Shown piece by piece: positions 1-8,230 of a stretch of 64,000 nt of DNA. A model generated the notes under the pieces. It did no database searches, was not told the DNA's origin, and was given only the letters and a program-made list of their open reading frames with translations. This stretch comes from Agrobacterium tumefaciens (GTDB lineage: Bacteria; Pseudomonadota; Alphaproteobacteria; Rhizobiales; Rhizobiaceae). Location of the stretch: the NCBI RefSeq assembly GCF_009649785.1, contig NZ_WJOK01000021.1, positions 30,309 to 94,308 of the forward strand. The letters are read 5' to 3'. Each line of letters opens with the position of its first letter. The first letter of the stretch is position 1. A program made the translations under genes and the position numbers.

Positions 1-1483
1 GCTCCAGATGGCGGTTGGACGACTGTTTTTCGAGGCGGCGTATATCCACCTTGCTTTCCATCAGCCGGCGGGCGAGATCGAAATCGCCGGTCACCAGAAT
101 GCTCTGGGCGGCCCGCAGATTTTCGATTGTCATGTCGAACAGCGTCTTCAGCTCCTCATAACCGTCGTCGGAAAATTTGAAGCTGTTCAGCACCTTCTTG
201 CGGATCTGCTCGCAAATGCCTTTTTCGATGATGTCGCCGATATGTTCGAGATTGATCGCGTAATCGATGATGGCGATCGAACGGCGCGCTTCGTCGTCTG
301 CAAGCCCTTTGCGCCCCAGTTGGGAAAGATAGACCTTCACCTCCTGCTGACGGCGATCGACCTTCTTTTCGAGCAGGGACACTTCCTGAAGGGGTGCCAG
401 ATCATTATGCTTGAAGGCGTTTTCGGCGCGGATCAGCATGCGCTCGATAGCATCGCCGACGCTCAAGACCTCACGCGTGGCATTGGCGAGCGCCACAACA
501 GGCGTATCCAGCGCCTGCTGATCGAGGAAATTCGGGCCATCTTCGGCTTTCGGATCGCCCGGCACCAGCTTTGCCATCAGGTCGGATATGAGGGCTGAGA
601 ACGGCCAGGCAACCGCTGCCAGAATGACATTGAAGATGAGATGCGCATCAACAGGCAATTTGGCGGGCGAAAGCGGCAATTGCTGCAAAAGCGTTGCGCC
701 ATAGGATGCGAGTGGCATGGCGATGAGGCAGCCGATGGTGCGCACCACAAGGTTGCCGATAGTGATGCGCCGCGCCGAGGCCGGGCCGGAGAGCGTGGCG
801 ATGACCGGCGGAATGGCGCCGCCGAGATTGGCGCCGAGAATGAGAACGATGATGAGACCGGCGGACAGCGTGCCAGTAGCAGCAAGCGACAGGATAAGCA
901 CCACGACAGCGAGGCTGGAGGAGGAGACGAAGGCCAGCACGGCGGAGAAGATCAGCGCGACGGGCCATGCGCCATCAAGCAGACCGATGAAGACGCCAAG
1001 GGCTGGCGAGGCACGCATCGGTTCGGTCGCGCCGCTCAACAGATGCAATGACAGAAGCATCAGGCCGATGCCGATGACCGCGGTTCCGCCACCTTGTCGG
1101 GCGTTTGAGCTACCCTTTTTGAGAACGATACCGGAGAGGATCAGCAGCGGCGACAGCCACTCCACACCGGCCGCGACAATCCAGGCGGTGACGGCGGTGC
1201 CGACATTGGCGCCGAGCAGCACGACCTGCGCCATGCGCGGCTTGATGAGATCGCGTTCTGCGAAGGAGGCGACGGTAAGCGCGGTTGCCGTCGAGCTTTG
1301 CAGCGCGACAGTGGCGAAAAAGCCGGAAAAGAAGGAACGCGGGCCGCTCTGGGTGCCCGTCGCCAATACACTTCGCAGTTTCATGCCGAAGGCACGGGTA
1401 ACCCCATCCTTGACCTGGGCAAGACCAAAGAGCAGCAGCGCGACTGCGCCGAGAAGGTTGACGATGACAATGGTGGATTGCAT
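1..1483 (-). CDS. Na/Pi cotransporter family protein (3' end cut by window edge)
   Basis: Inner-membrane sodium-dependent phosphate symporter of the NptA/PNaS type. The reverse-strand reading starts at an ATG at 1483, preceded by a GAGGAG ribosome site, and stays open to base 1, so the C-terminus is missing. The first ~310 residues are hydrophobic. They contain the two family repeats with the QSSTA motif (FATVALQSSTATAL) and the second-half GANLGGAIPP motif. The remaining ~180 residues form a soluble helical PhoU-like domain (AIIDYAINLEHIGDIIEKGI). This fusion of transporter repeats to a PhoU-like tail is normal for the family. Phosphate as substrate is from family knowledge. Confidence 0.88.
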   Translation of the reverse strand, partial: MQSTIVIVNLLGAVALLLFGLAQVKDGVTRAFGMKLRSVLATGTQSGPRSFFSGFFATVALQSSTATALTVASFAERDLIKPRMAQVVLLGANVGTAVTAWIVAAGVEWLSPLLILSGIVLKKGSSNARQGGGTAVIGIGLMLLSLHLLSGATEPMRASPALGVFIGLLDGAWPVALIFSAVLAFVSSSSLAVVVLILSLAATGTLSAGLIIVLILGANLGGAIPPVIATLSGPASARRITIGNLVVRTIGCLIAMPLASYGATLLQQLPLSPAKLPVDAHLIFNVILAAVAWPFSALISDLMAKLVPGDPKAEDGPNFLDQQALDTPVVALANATREVLSVGDAIERMLIRAENAFKHNDLAPLQEVSLLEKKVDRRQQEVKVYLSQLGRKGLADDEARRSIAIIDYAINLEHIGDIIEKGICEQIRKKVLNSFKFSDDGYEELKTLFDMTIENLRAAQSILVTGDFDLARRLMESKVDIRRLEKQSSNRHLE

Positions 1484-1655
1484 GCGACGTCTCCTCACAC
1501 CCGCCGGCGGATGGCTGCGGCGAGGGCGATTTTTGTTGTCCGGCTAATAAGTATAGGAGCCTGAACGCCTTCGGTACAGGCCGGGTTGCGACAGTTTTGA
1601 AGCAAAAACGGTCAATTTTTGTATTTGCACGAAAAAATGGCGCTAAAAAAGGCGC

Positions 1656-2129
1656 TTAAGACCATGCAGTCTGGCGCAAAGCCTCGCCGGTGATCATCGC
1701 GGCGGACATTGCGACGTTGATGGAGCGCTGCCCCTCGACCATCGGGATGATGATTCGCTCCTGCGCCTTCTCATGCACGTGGTCCGGCACACCAGCACTT
1801 TCACGGCCGAAAAGCAGGATATCGTCGTGGCGATAGGCGATTTTCGTATAGGGCAGGGCGGCCTTGGTGGAGGCGAGAACGAGGCGGCGGCCGGTGGTTG
1901 CGCGCCACTCCTCAAACCGGTCCCAGCTGACGTGGCGCGTCAGCGCCGCCGCTGCGATATAATCCATGCCTGCCCTTTTCAGGTTGCGGTCGGAAATATC
2001 GAAACCGGCCGGCTCGATGATATCGACGCCGAGGCCGAGACAGGCCGCCAGCCGCAGGATCGTGCCGGTATTGCCGGGAATATCCGGCTGGTAGAGGGCA
2101 ATCCTGATTTCGGGTCTGATATCGCTCAT
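1656..2129 (-). CDS. trmL: tRNA (cytidine(34)-2'-O)-methyltransferase TrmL
   Basis: SPOUT-class methyltransferase that 2'-O-methylates the wobble base of tRNA-Leu isoacceptors. It has 157 residues, the usual length for a stand-alone SPOUT domain with no RNA-binding extension. The start of the domain is clear (IALYQPDIPGNTGTILRLAA, residues ~10-29). The C-terminal trefoil-knot SAM site is visible as LLFGRESAGVPDHV and IPMVEGQRSINVAMSAA. It is transcribed toward the Na/Pi gene, about 170 bases away. Its upstream region (2130-2354) carries no other gene that I can support. Confidence 0.93.
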   Translation of the reverse strand: MSDIRPEIRIALYQPDIPGNTGTILRLAACLGLGVDIIEPAGFDISDRNLKRAGMDYIAAAALTRHVSWDRFEEWRATTGRRLVLASTKAALPYTKIAYRHDDILLFGRESAGVPDHVHEKAQERIIIPMVEGQRSINVAMSAAMITGEALRQTAWS

Positions 2130-2354
2130 GGTCTTCTCACCGCGTTTGGAATGCCGGAGCGCTTATCACGGGCGGCGGGTTTGTGACAGATGCAGCCCGA
2201 GAGGACCGTTTCGAAGAGTGCCGTATTCATTCGCGTGACACACAGTCGGGCTACCCATTAACCATCGTGCCGTCAGGCCGATCCGGCATATCCGGTTGCG
2301 TCGGATCGGCGTTGTTTCGATCCGGGTTCCGCGCAGCAAAAACAGGAAGATATC

Positions 2355-2510
2355 ATGTCCGAACGGGCGAATTTCGTCCATTTGACCGACCTGCATGTCG
2401 GCAATCTGCAGGTGCAGGACGATGATCTTTATTCCGACACCTCGGCCACGCTTGCCGATACTCTGGCGCAGATCAAGGCGCTCGGGCAGGCGCAGGACGC
2501 CGCCGAGTAA
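2355..2510 (+). pseudogene. Remnant of a calcineurin-like metallophosphoesterase (N-terminal 51 residues)
   Basis: An ATG after an AGGAAGA ribosome site opens a 51-codon frame. It reads like the start of a rhizobial metallophosphoesterase: the first metal motif (F-V-H-L-T-D-L-H-V, D and H present), then a region with a D-T-x-x-T-L helix. It then stops at TAA before the GDxxxxG and GNHD motifs that any active enzyme needs. The frame is followed at once by a 12-bp hairpin (2531-2568). The likeliest reading is an internal deletion or truncation of a full gene. A short real peptide is possible but cannot be a phosphoesterase. Confidence 0.5.
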
Positions 2511-2530
2511 GCTGCGTATCCAGGCCTTAC

Positions 2531-2568
2531 AACGGGCGGAGACCTTTGCCGGGTCTTCTCCGCCCGTT
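2531..2568. terminator. Hairpin, 12-bp perfect stem
   Basis: AACGGGCGGAGA (2531-2542) pairs perfectly with TCTCCGCCCGTT (2557-2568) around a 14-base loop. It directly follows the phosphoesterase remnant. There is no T-run on either side, so it is a stable hairpin and only a possible terminator. Confidence 0.55.
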
Positions 2569-2685
2569 CGGCAGAATCGGTCGCAATCGAGAGCTTTTCT
2601 GACGCGTTCGGCATCTTTGCGGCTGGTCAACGATTAATTTTTGCGCTACAAGGCGACATCTTCAACACCAGCTAGGGAGGTTCTG

Positions 2686-2742
2686 ATGCAAAATGACATT
2701 CGTATTCGCCTCCCGGCCCCAGTAGTGCTGCTGCTGGCCTAG
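2686..2742 (+). CDS. Short upstream ORF / candidate leader peptide (18 aa)
   Basis: ATG at 2686 lies 5 bases after a near-consensus ribosome site, AGGGAGG (2674-2680). It opens an 18-codon frame ending with TAG at 2740-2742. The C-terminal half is P-A-P-V-V-L-L-L-A: two valine and three leucine codons just before the stop. Two hairpins follow (2753-2767 and 2830-2856) before the ABC exporter start at 2894. A strong ribosome site, a short hydrophobic peptide, a run of one amino-acid class and downstream stems is the layout of attenuation leaders. I do not recognise the peptide; regulation is inference. Confidence 0.5.
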   Translation: MQNDIRIRLPAPVVLLLA

Positions 2743-2752
2743 GTGTTACCCC

Positions 2753-2856
2753 CGCGGTTCGACCGCGTTTCCCATAGTTTGACTCGTCATGTGGCTGTTG
2801 CGGCCATATCCAATACTTTTCTGTTCCGTCGTGAGCCATATTTGCGTTTGCTCACG
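2753..2856 (+). promoter_or_regulatory. Two leader hairpins between upstream ORF and ABC exporter
   Basis: Stem 1: CGCGGT (2753-2758) with ACCGCG (2762-2767), loop TCG, followed by TTTCCC. Stem 2: CGTGAGC (2830-2836) with GCTCACG (2850-2856), followed by TTTC. Neither has a long T-run, so they are weak as terminators. They could be alternative structures in a ribosome-controlled leader. Confidence 0.4.
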
Positions 2857-2893
2857 TTTCACGATGGGGCGATTGCTTGCCGGAGCTTGGCCT

Positions 2894-4744
2894 ATGTTTG
2901 GCTGGTTTGAAAAACGCCTTGACCCTTTTCCCTCTTCGGCGCCGTCTGTGCCGCCGAAGAAGCTTTTGCCGTTCGTGTGGCATTATGTGCAGCCCGCATG
3001 GCCGTGGCTCCTGCTGCTCGGCCTGATGTCCATGGGCATCGCCGTTGCGGAAGCCATGCTCTACAAATTCCTCGGCAGCATCGTTGACTGGCTTTCCACG
3101 GCCAATCGCGAGACGTTTTTTGCCGATGAGGGCTGGCATCTGATGGTCATGGCTGGGCTGGTGCTCTTCCTGCTGCCACTGATGGGCGCTATCCACACCA
3201 TGACGATGCACCAGACGCTTGCCGGCAATTTCGGCATGATCGCGCGCTGGAAGATGCATCGTTTCCTGCTGCGCCACTCCATGAACTTTTTCGCCAACGA
3301 ATTTGCAGGCCGGGTTTCGACCAAGGTGATGCAGACGGCACTGGCGATCCGCGAAGTGGCGCTGAAGGTGATCGACGTGTTCGTCTACGCTATCAGCTTC
3401 GTCGTCTCGATGCTGTTCATGGTTGCGGCCGCAGACTGGCGGCTGGTCATTCCGCTGCTGGTGTGGCTCGGCATCTATATGGGTATCCTCACCTATTTTG
3501 TGCCGAAACTCGGCCGGCTCGCGCAGGAGCAGGCAGATGCGCGCTCGATGATGACGGGGCGTATTGTCGACAGCTATACAAACATCTCGACGATCAAGCT
3601 GTTTTCGCATGCGGGCCGCGAGGAAAGATATGCGCGTGAGGGGATGAACGTGTTTCTCGGAACCGTTCACCGCCAGATGCGCAAGATTTCCGGCTTCAAC
3701 ATCCTGATCGACCTCAACAATGCGGTCGTGCTGTTTTCCACGGCCTCGCTCGGTCTTTATTTCTGGATGCAGGGTTCGGTCACGGCCGGCTCGGTTGCCA
3801 TTGCCATAAGCCTTGCCATGCGCGTCAACGGCATGTCGCAATGGATCATGTGGGAAGTCACCTCGCTGTTCGAAAACATCGGCACCGTCTATGACGGCAT
3901 GTCGATGATGACGAAGCCGCACGATATCGTCGATGCTCCGAAGGCGCCGCAGCTTGCGGCACCGCAGGGCGCGATCCGTTATGATAACGTCCGCTTCCAC
4001 TACGGCAAGAACAAGGGCGTGATCGACGGGCTGACGCTGGATATCAAGTCGGGCGAGAAGGTCGGTTTGGTCGGGCGTTCCGGTGCGGGCAAGACAACGC
4101 TGATGAACCTGCTTCTGCGTTTCTACGATCTGGAAGCGGGCAAGATCACCATCGACGGGCAGGACATCTCCAAGGTGTCGCAGGACAGCCTGCGCGAGTT
4201 GATTGGTGTGGTGACGCAGGATACTTCGCTGCTGCACCGTTCGATCCGCGACAACATCGCCTATGGCCATCCCGAGGCCACCGACGAGCAGGTGATCGCG
4301 GCGGCAAAGCGGGCGAATGCCTGGGACTTTGTGGAAACGCTTGTCGATATGCATGGCCGCCAGGGCCTTGATGCCCAGGTGGGCGAACGCGGTGTAAAGC
4401 TGTCCGGTGGCCAGCGTCAGCGTATCGCCATTGCTCGCGTGTTCCTCAAGAACGCGCCGATCCTGGTGCTTGATGAAGCGACCTCGGCGCTCGACTCGGA
4501 AGTCGAGGCGGCGATTCAGGAAAACCTGTTCTCGCTGATGGAAGGCAAGACGGTTATCGCGATCGCCCACCGTCTGTCGACGCTGACCGAAATGGACCGG
4601 CTCATCATCCTCGACAAGGGCCAGATCGTGGAATCGGGCAGCCATGCGGAACTGGCGGCGATGGGAGGTATCTATGCCGATCTATGGCGGCGCCAGTCCG
4701 GCGGCTTCATCGCCGACCACGAGGCGGAAGCGGCTGCCGAGTAA
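2894..4744 (+). CDS. ABC exporter half-transporter (TMD-NBD), subunit 1
   Basis: Inner-membrane type IV ABC exporter of 616 residues in the MsbA/LmrA-like layout. A six-helix membrane domain (about residues 35-310) is followed by an ATPase domain. Walker A is GRSGAGKTT near residue 394, the signature LSGGQRQR near 502, Walker B ILVLDEA, and the H-loop AHRLS. I chose the ATG at 2894 because GGAG lies 8 bases upstream and the protein then aligns with its neighbour at 5106 (both begin near a W-F-E/F-E-N motif). The next gene is a close paralogue, so the two probably form a heterodimer. The substrate cannot be told from sequence. A leader region with an upstream ORF precedes it. Confidence 0.88.
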   Translation: MFGWFEKRLDPFPSSAPSVPPKKLLPFVWHYVQPAWPWLLLLGLMSMGIAVAEAMLYKFLGSIVDWLSTANRETFFADEGWHLMVMAGLVLFLLPLMGAIHTMTMHQTLAGNFGMIARWKMHRFLLRHSMNFFANEFAGRVSTKVMQTALAIREVALKVIDVFVYAISFVVSMLFMVAAADWRLVIPLLVWLGIYMGILTYFVPKLGRLAQEQADARSMMTGRIVDSYTNISTIKLFSHAGREERYAREGMNVFLGTVHRQMRKISGFNILIDLNNAVVLFSTASLGLYFWMQGSVTAGSVAIAISLAMRVNGMSQWIMWEVTSLFENIGTVYDGMSMMTKPHDIVDAPKAPQLAAPQGAIRYDNVRFHYGKNKGVIDGLTLDIKSGEKVGLVGRSGAGKTTLMNLLLRFYDLEAGKITIDGQDISKVSQDSLRELIGVVTQDTSLLHRSIRDNIAYGHPEATDEQVIAAAKRANAWDFVETLVDMHGRQGLDAQVGERGVKLSGGQRQRIAIARVFLKNAPILVLDEATSALDSEVEAAIQENLFSLMEGKTVIAIAHRLSTLTEMDRLIILDKGQIVESGSHAELAAMGGIYADLWRRQSGGFIADHEAEAAAE

Positions 4745-4754
4745 GGAGAGCTCG

Positions 4755-4787
4755 AAGGGCGGGAAGCATGGTTTCCCGCCCTTTCGT
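4755..4787 (+). terminator. Rho-independent terminator after first ABC gene
   Basis: AAGGGCGGGAA (4755-4765) pairs with TTTCCCGCCCTT around GCATGG and is followed by TTTCGTTT. It lies 11 bases after the stop codon, so the second ABC gene probably has its own promoter or depends on readthrough. Confidence 0.75.
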
Positions 4788-4829
4788 TTGCGGTTCGCGT
4801 TTATCTATGTAGGCGAGTTAAACCTCTCC

Positions 4830-4948
4830 TCCGTCATGCCGGCCTTGAGCCGGTTTCCAGCCACGGCGCGTCTGCGCCGTGAAAGGGGTATCCCGCGATC
4901 AAAGACTTGAATCGCGCTTTACCCTTGATCTAGTCCTTGGTGACGGAG
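4830..4948. repeat. Inverted-repeat-bounded intergenic element
   Basis: This holds most of the 360-base gap between the two ABC genes. CTCCGTCA (4830-4837) and TGACGGAG (4941-4948) form the ends. Inside are smaller hairpins (CCGGCCTTGAGCCGG; ACGGCGCG...CGCCGT). The internal 14-mer GATCAAAGACTTGA (4897-4910) recurs exactly at 32429-32442, in another intergenic region. This matches the small palindromic repeats common between rhizobial genes. No ORF of note is inside. Confidence 0.55.
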
Positions 4949-5105
4949 TGAGGATGCTGCGAGTGCGCGAAATCCAGGTGGATCTATCCAGAGCCCGGTG
5001 GAACATTCTTCGCCCTTTTTCATTTCCCGAACGTTACCGAAATATAATCTCTTCCCGAACGCTCTGCGGCTGTTCCCGCTCCGGGAATCCGCCTATATCC
5101 GGATC

Positions 5106-6974
5106 ATGGTCATTACCCGCATCTTCGAGTTTTTCGAGAACTGGATAAAGCCCTTCGCCCGAAAGGACGATTTGCGGCCGCCGGAAAAGACGTCCGGTTT
5201 CATCTGGTTCTATATCTCGCAGGCCAAGGCGCCGTTTCTTGCCATGCTGGTGCTGGGCGGGTTGACGGCTGCCATTGAGGCTGCGCTTTTCTGGTTCGTC
5301 GGGCGGCTGGTCGACATTCTCTCGACCGTCAAGCCGGAAGAGGGCTGGGCTGGACTGCTGGCAGCCCATGGCGGCGAACTCGTCGGCATGCTGGTGTTGA
5401 TCGGCATCGTGCGTTTTATCGTCACCATGGTGACCGCGCTGGTGGACCAACAGATCATCACGCCCGGCTTTTACAATTTGGTGCGCTGGCAATCCTATAT
5501 GCATGTGGCGCGGCAATCGCTGACTTTTTTCCAGAACGATTTTTCCGGCCGCATCGTTACCAAGGTCTGGTCGGGCGGGCAGGCGGCAGGCGATCTTGTC
5601 ACCTCGCTGATGGAAAGCGTCTGGTTCGTCGGCATCTACTCCGTCTCGATGCTGCTGCTGATCGGCGGACTGGACTGGCGGCTTGCCGTCGTCGTCCTCG
5701 TCTGGGTGCTGATCTTCTCGCTGCTGGCGCGTTATTTCGTGCCGCGCATCCGCTCCCATTCGAAAGAAACGGCGGAGGCAGCCTCCATGCTTTCCGGCCG
5801 GATGGTGGATGCATACAGCAATATCCAGACGCTCAGGCTGTTCGGGCGCGACGATGCCAACGACCGCTACATGCGGCAGGGCTTCGATATCTTCCAGAAC
5901 GCCACGATGACGTTCACGCGGTTCATCACCGGTGTGCGCGCCTCGATGGCGCTGCTGTCGGGTGTGATGATCACGTCGATGGCGGCGCTGTGTATCGACC
6001 TTTGGCTGTCCGGCAAGATCAGTTCCGGCGCTGTCGCCTTCACGCTGGCACTGGTTCTGCGCCTCAACTTCCTGCTCGGGCGATTGATGACGCAGTTCAA
6101 CGGCATCATGCGCAATTTCGGCACGGTGCAGAATGCGGCGGAGCTGATTTCGCAGCCGATCGGCCTTGTGGACGCGCCGGATGCGACAGTGCTGGACGTG
6201 AAAAGTCCAAGTATCCGCTTCGAAAACGTCAGCTTCCATTATGGGCGGGCGAACGGGGTCATCGACAATCTCAATCTCGATATCAAGGCGGGGGAGAAGG
6301 TCGGCATCGTCGGACGCTCCGGCGCGGGCAAATCCACCCTCGTCAATCTGCTGCTGCGGTTTTACGATGTTGAGAAAGGCCGCATCCTCATTGACGGGCA
6401 GGATATCGCCAAGGTCACCCAGGAATCACTGCGCGCCCATATCGGCATGGTCACGCAGGATACGTCGCTGCTGCACCGTTCTATCAGAGACAACATCATG
6501 TTCGGGCGCACGGATGCCACCGAAGCGCAATTGCTGGAGGCGACGCGCCGGGCCAAGGCGGATGAGTTCATTGCACGGCTGGAAGACCAGCGCGGCCGCA
6601 CGGGTTTCGACGCGCATGTCGGCGAACGTGGCGTGAAATTGTCCGGAGGCCAGCGCCAGCGCATCGCCATTGCCCGCGTGATGCTGAAGGATGCGCCGAT
6701 CCTCGTCCTCGACGAGGCGACGTCTGCGCTTGATTCGGAAGTAGAAGCGGCGATCCAGAGCAATCTCGATGAGTTGATGCAGGGCAAGACAGTGCTGGCC
6801 ATCGCCCACCGTCTTTCAACAATTGCTGCTCTCGACCGGCTGATCGTGATGGATCAGGGCCGTATCGTCGAGCAGGGCAGCCATTCAGATCTCGTCTCGC
6901 AGGGCAGACTTTATTCGGAACTCTGGGCGCGACAGTCGGGCGGTTTCCTTGCTGTGGACGAGGCGGCCCAATAG
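5106..6974 (+). CDS. ABC exporter half-transporter (TMD-NBD), subunit 2
   Basis: A 622-residue paralogue of the gene at 2894, with the same TMD-NBD plan. The membrane domain spans residues ~40-320, followed by Walker A (GRSGAGKST), LSGGQRQR, ILVLDEATSALDSE and AHRLST. All ATPase motifs are intact, so if it pairs with subunit 1 both ATP sites should be catalytic. The chosen ATG gives an N-terminus (MVITRIFEFFENWIKPF) that mirrors subunit 1. Longer in-frame starts reach back into the repeat element and lack a ribosome site. Function: export of an unknown, probably lipophilic, compound. Confidence 0.87.
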   Translation: MVITRIFEFFENWIKPFARKDDLRPPEKTSGFIWFYISQAKAPFLAMLVLGGLTAAIEAALFWFVGRLVDILSTVKPEEGWAGLLAAHGGELVGMLVLIGIVRFIVTMVTALVDQQIITPGFYNLVRWQSYMHVARQSLTFFQNDFSGRIVTKVWSGGQAAGDLVTSLMESVWFVGIYSVSMLLLIGGLDWRLAVVVLVWVLIFSLLARYFVPRIRSHSKETAEAASMLSGRMVDAYSNIQTLRLFGRDDANDRYMRQGFDIFQNATMTFTRFITGVRASMALLSGVMITSMAALCIDLWLSGKISSGAVAFTLALVLRLNFLLGRLMTQFNGIMRNFGTVQNAAELISQPIGLVDAPDATVLDVKSPSIRFENVSFHYGRANGVIDNLNLDIKAGEKVGIVGRSGAGKSTLVNLLLRFYDVEKGRILIDGQDIAKVTQESLRAHIGMVTQDTSLLHRSIRDNIMFGRTDATEAQLLEATRRAKADEFIARLEDQRGRTGFDAHVGERGVKLSGGQRQRIAIARVMLKDAPILVLDEATSALDSEVEAAIQSNLDELMQGKTVLAIAHRLSTIAALDRLIVMDQGRIVEQGSHSDLVSQGRLYSELWARQSGGFLAVDEAAQ

Positions 6975-6987
6975 GGTCTTTTGGCAG

Positions 6988-7920
6988 CTATTTCCCGATC
7001 ATGAAATCCGCCATCAGGCCGAAATGATTGGAACCGAGGCTGTCGGGGAGACGGGTGGTTTTCAAGAGCGTGGCCGGTTCGCGGGCGAAGATATGGTCAA
7101 TCGCGATGCCGAAGCGACCTGCCTTCGTCGGCCATGTGGCGGGTTCCCATGGCGCTTTCTTCAGGTCGTTGGCGGCGAGGAAGTCGCGCATGTCGGGAGC
7201 GATGCTGGCCGAATTGAAATCTCCGGCCAGAATGAGCGGCCCGGTGACACGAAAGAGAATTTCGCTGACTTCGTCCAGCTCGTCCCGGTGATAGTCGTCG
7301 AAATAGGGTTTGGTGATGTGACCTGCAGCGAGCGTCAGCTTCGTGCCGTCGAAATCGATGCTGGCGATGGCGAAACGGTCGCGGCGCAGATCGCTGAGGC
7401 TATGGAAACGGCCCTCCAGCAGCGGCCGCTTCGATAGGATCAAGAGATCACAGGTCGGTGTTCCCGCATAGCAGCCAAGCCTGTGGGGGTAGGTTTGCTG
7501 CAGACGCGGCAGAACCGATTCCAGCGCAGCCGCCTCAAACAGATAGACCGCATCCGCGTCTGATTCGAGAATCCTGTCGGCAACCGCATCCGCATTGGCG
7601 GCGTTATCCATCAATACGTTGAAGGACAACAGCCGGAAGGGTCTGGCGCCAGGTGCCGCATTGGCGCTTGTCGAGAATTCCATGAGCATGGCGACGGCGT
7701 GGATGGCGAGTGCAAGCGACCAGATGATGAGGAAAGCGGAAATCGCGTCACGCGTCAGCCAAAATACCAGGCATGACAGCAGGATACAGACGAAGGCGAT
7801 GTGAAGCTGGAAACTGGTGACGAAGGCTAAAAGCCAGAAATCCGTCACATAACGCAGGCTGGCGATGAAAAGTACGGCAGCCACGACCGTGGAGACCATG
7901 CACGAGAGCTTCGCCGTCAT
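6988..7920 (-). CDS. Endonuclease/exonuclease/phosphatase (EEP) family membrane protein
   Basis: A 310-residue protein with three N-terminal membrane helices (residues ~8-100) followed by an EEP/DNase-I-like domain. Visible motifs are LLSFNVLMDN, a substrate/metal motif LAGDFNSA, IDHIF, and the C-terminal catalytic SNHFGL (S-D/N-H class). I placed the start at 7920 because the sequence from there begins a clean hydrophobic segment and AGGGA lies just upstream. The gene converges on the second ABC gene with 13 bases between stops. The catalytic domain probably faces the periplasm. The substrate is unknown; members of this group act on phosphodiesters or lipid phosphates. Confidence 0.8.
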   Translation of the reverse strand: MTAKLSCMVSTVVAAVLFIASLRYVTDFWLLAFVTSFQLHIAFVCILLSCLVFWLTRDAISAFLIIWSLALAIHAVAMLMEFSTSANAAPGARPFRLLSFNVLMDNAANADAVADRILESDADAVYLFEAAALESVLPRLQQTYPHRLGCYAGTPTCDLLILSKRPLLEGRFHSLSDLRRDRFAIASIDFDGTKLTLAAGHITKPYFDDYHRDELDEVSEILFRVTGPLILAGDFNSASIAPDMRDFLAANDLKKAPWEPATWPTKAGRFGIAIDHIFAREPATLLKTTRLPDSLGSNHFGLMADFMIGK

Positions 7921-8189
7921 CCGAATCCCTGCTTTCCAAGCTCTCCCTTGATGTCTCGTAACATGCCGCAAGGGTGGGCACAATGTTGCCCGCTTGCCGG
8001 GGCTTAGGAAAAAAACAGAAACAAATCCGCCCCTTCTGGCAGAATTACGGCAGCTTTGTGTGCTTTGCTCTTGCCAAGTCAGTCAATATTTTGCGATCAA
8101 ACAGAATGACGCGGTTTCTCAAACGCCGCGAGGATGACCGAGACGGTGGGACGGAGATTGTCTTGGATCAAATCATAGCGGGAGGACTC
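7921..8189. other. Divergent intergenic region upstream of petABC
   Basis: About 270 bases between the divergent EEP gene and the petA leader. It must hold both promoters. I see no clear FNR-type (TTGAT-N4-ATCAA) site, no RNA gene and no convincing ORF. Confidence 0.4.
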
Positions 8190-8228
8190 ATGCGATTTAC
8201 GGCAAAAACAGCGCAGAGGATGGTGTAG
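8190..8228 (+). CDS. 12-codon mini-ORF immediately before petA
   Basis: ATG at 8190 is preceded by GGGAGG and ends with TAG at 8226-8228, two bases before the GTG start of petA. It has a better ribosome site than petA itself, which suggests translational coupling. The peptide is basic and has no recognisable family. Confidence 0.35.
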   Translation: MRFTAKTAQRMV

Positions 8229-8230
8229 CG

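Noticed and set aside
8..598. Plus-strand open frame of 196 codons opposite the Na/Pi transporter
   Set aside because: It is the mirror of the PhoU-like region of the minus-strand gene, has no ribosome site, and its sequence is the usual His/Asp/Arg-rich antisense pattern of high-GC genes.
2852..4645. 597-codon minus-strand open frame opposite the first ABC gene
   Set aside because: It lies wholly antisense to a gene with all ABC motifs, is rich in R, H, Q and D, and has no family resemblance; a codon-bias shadow.
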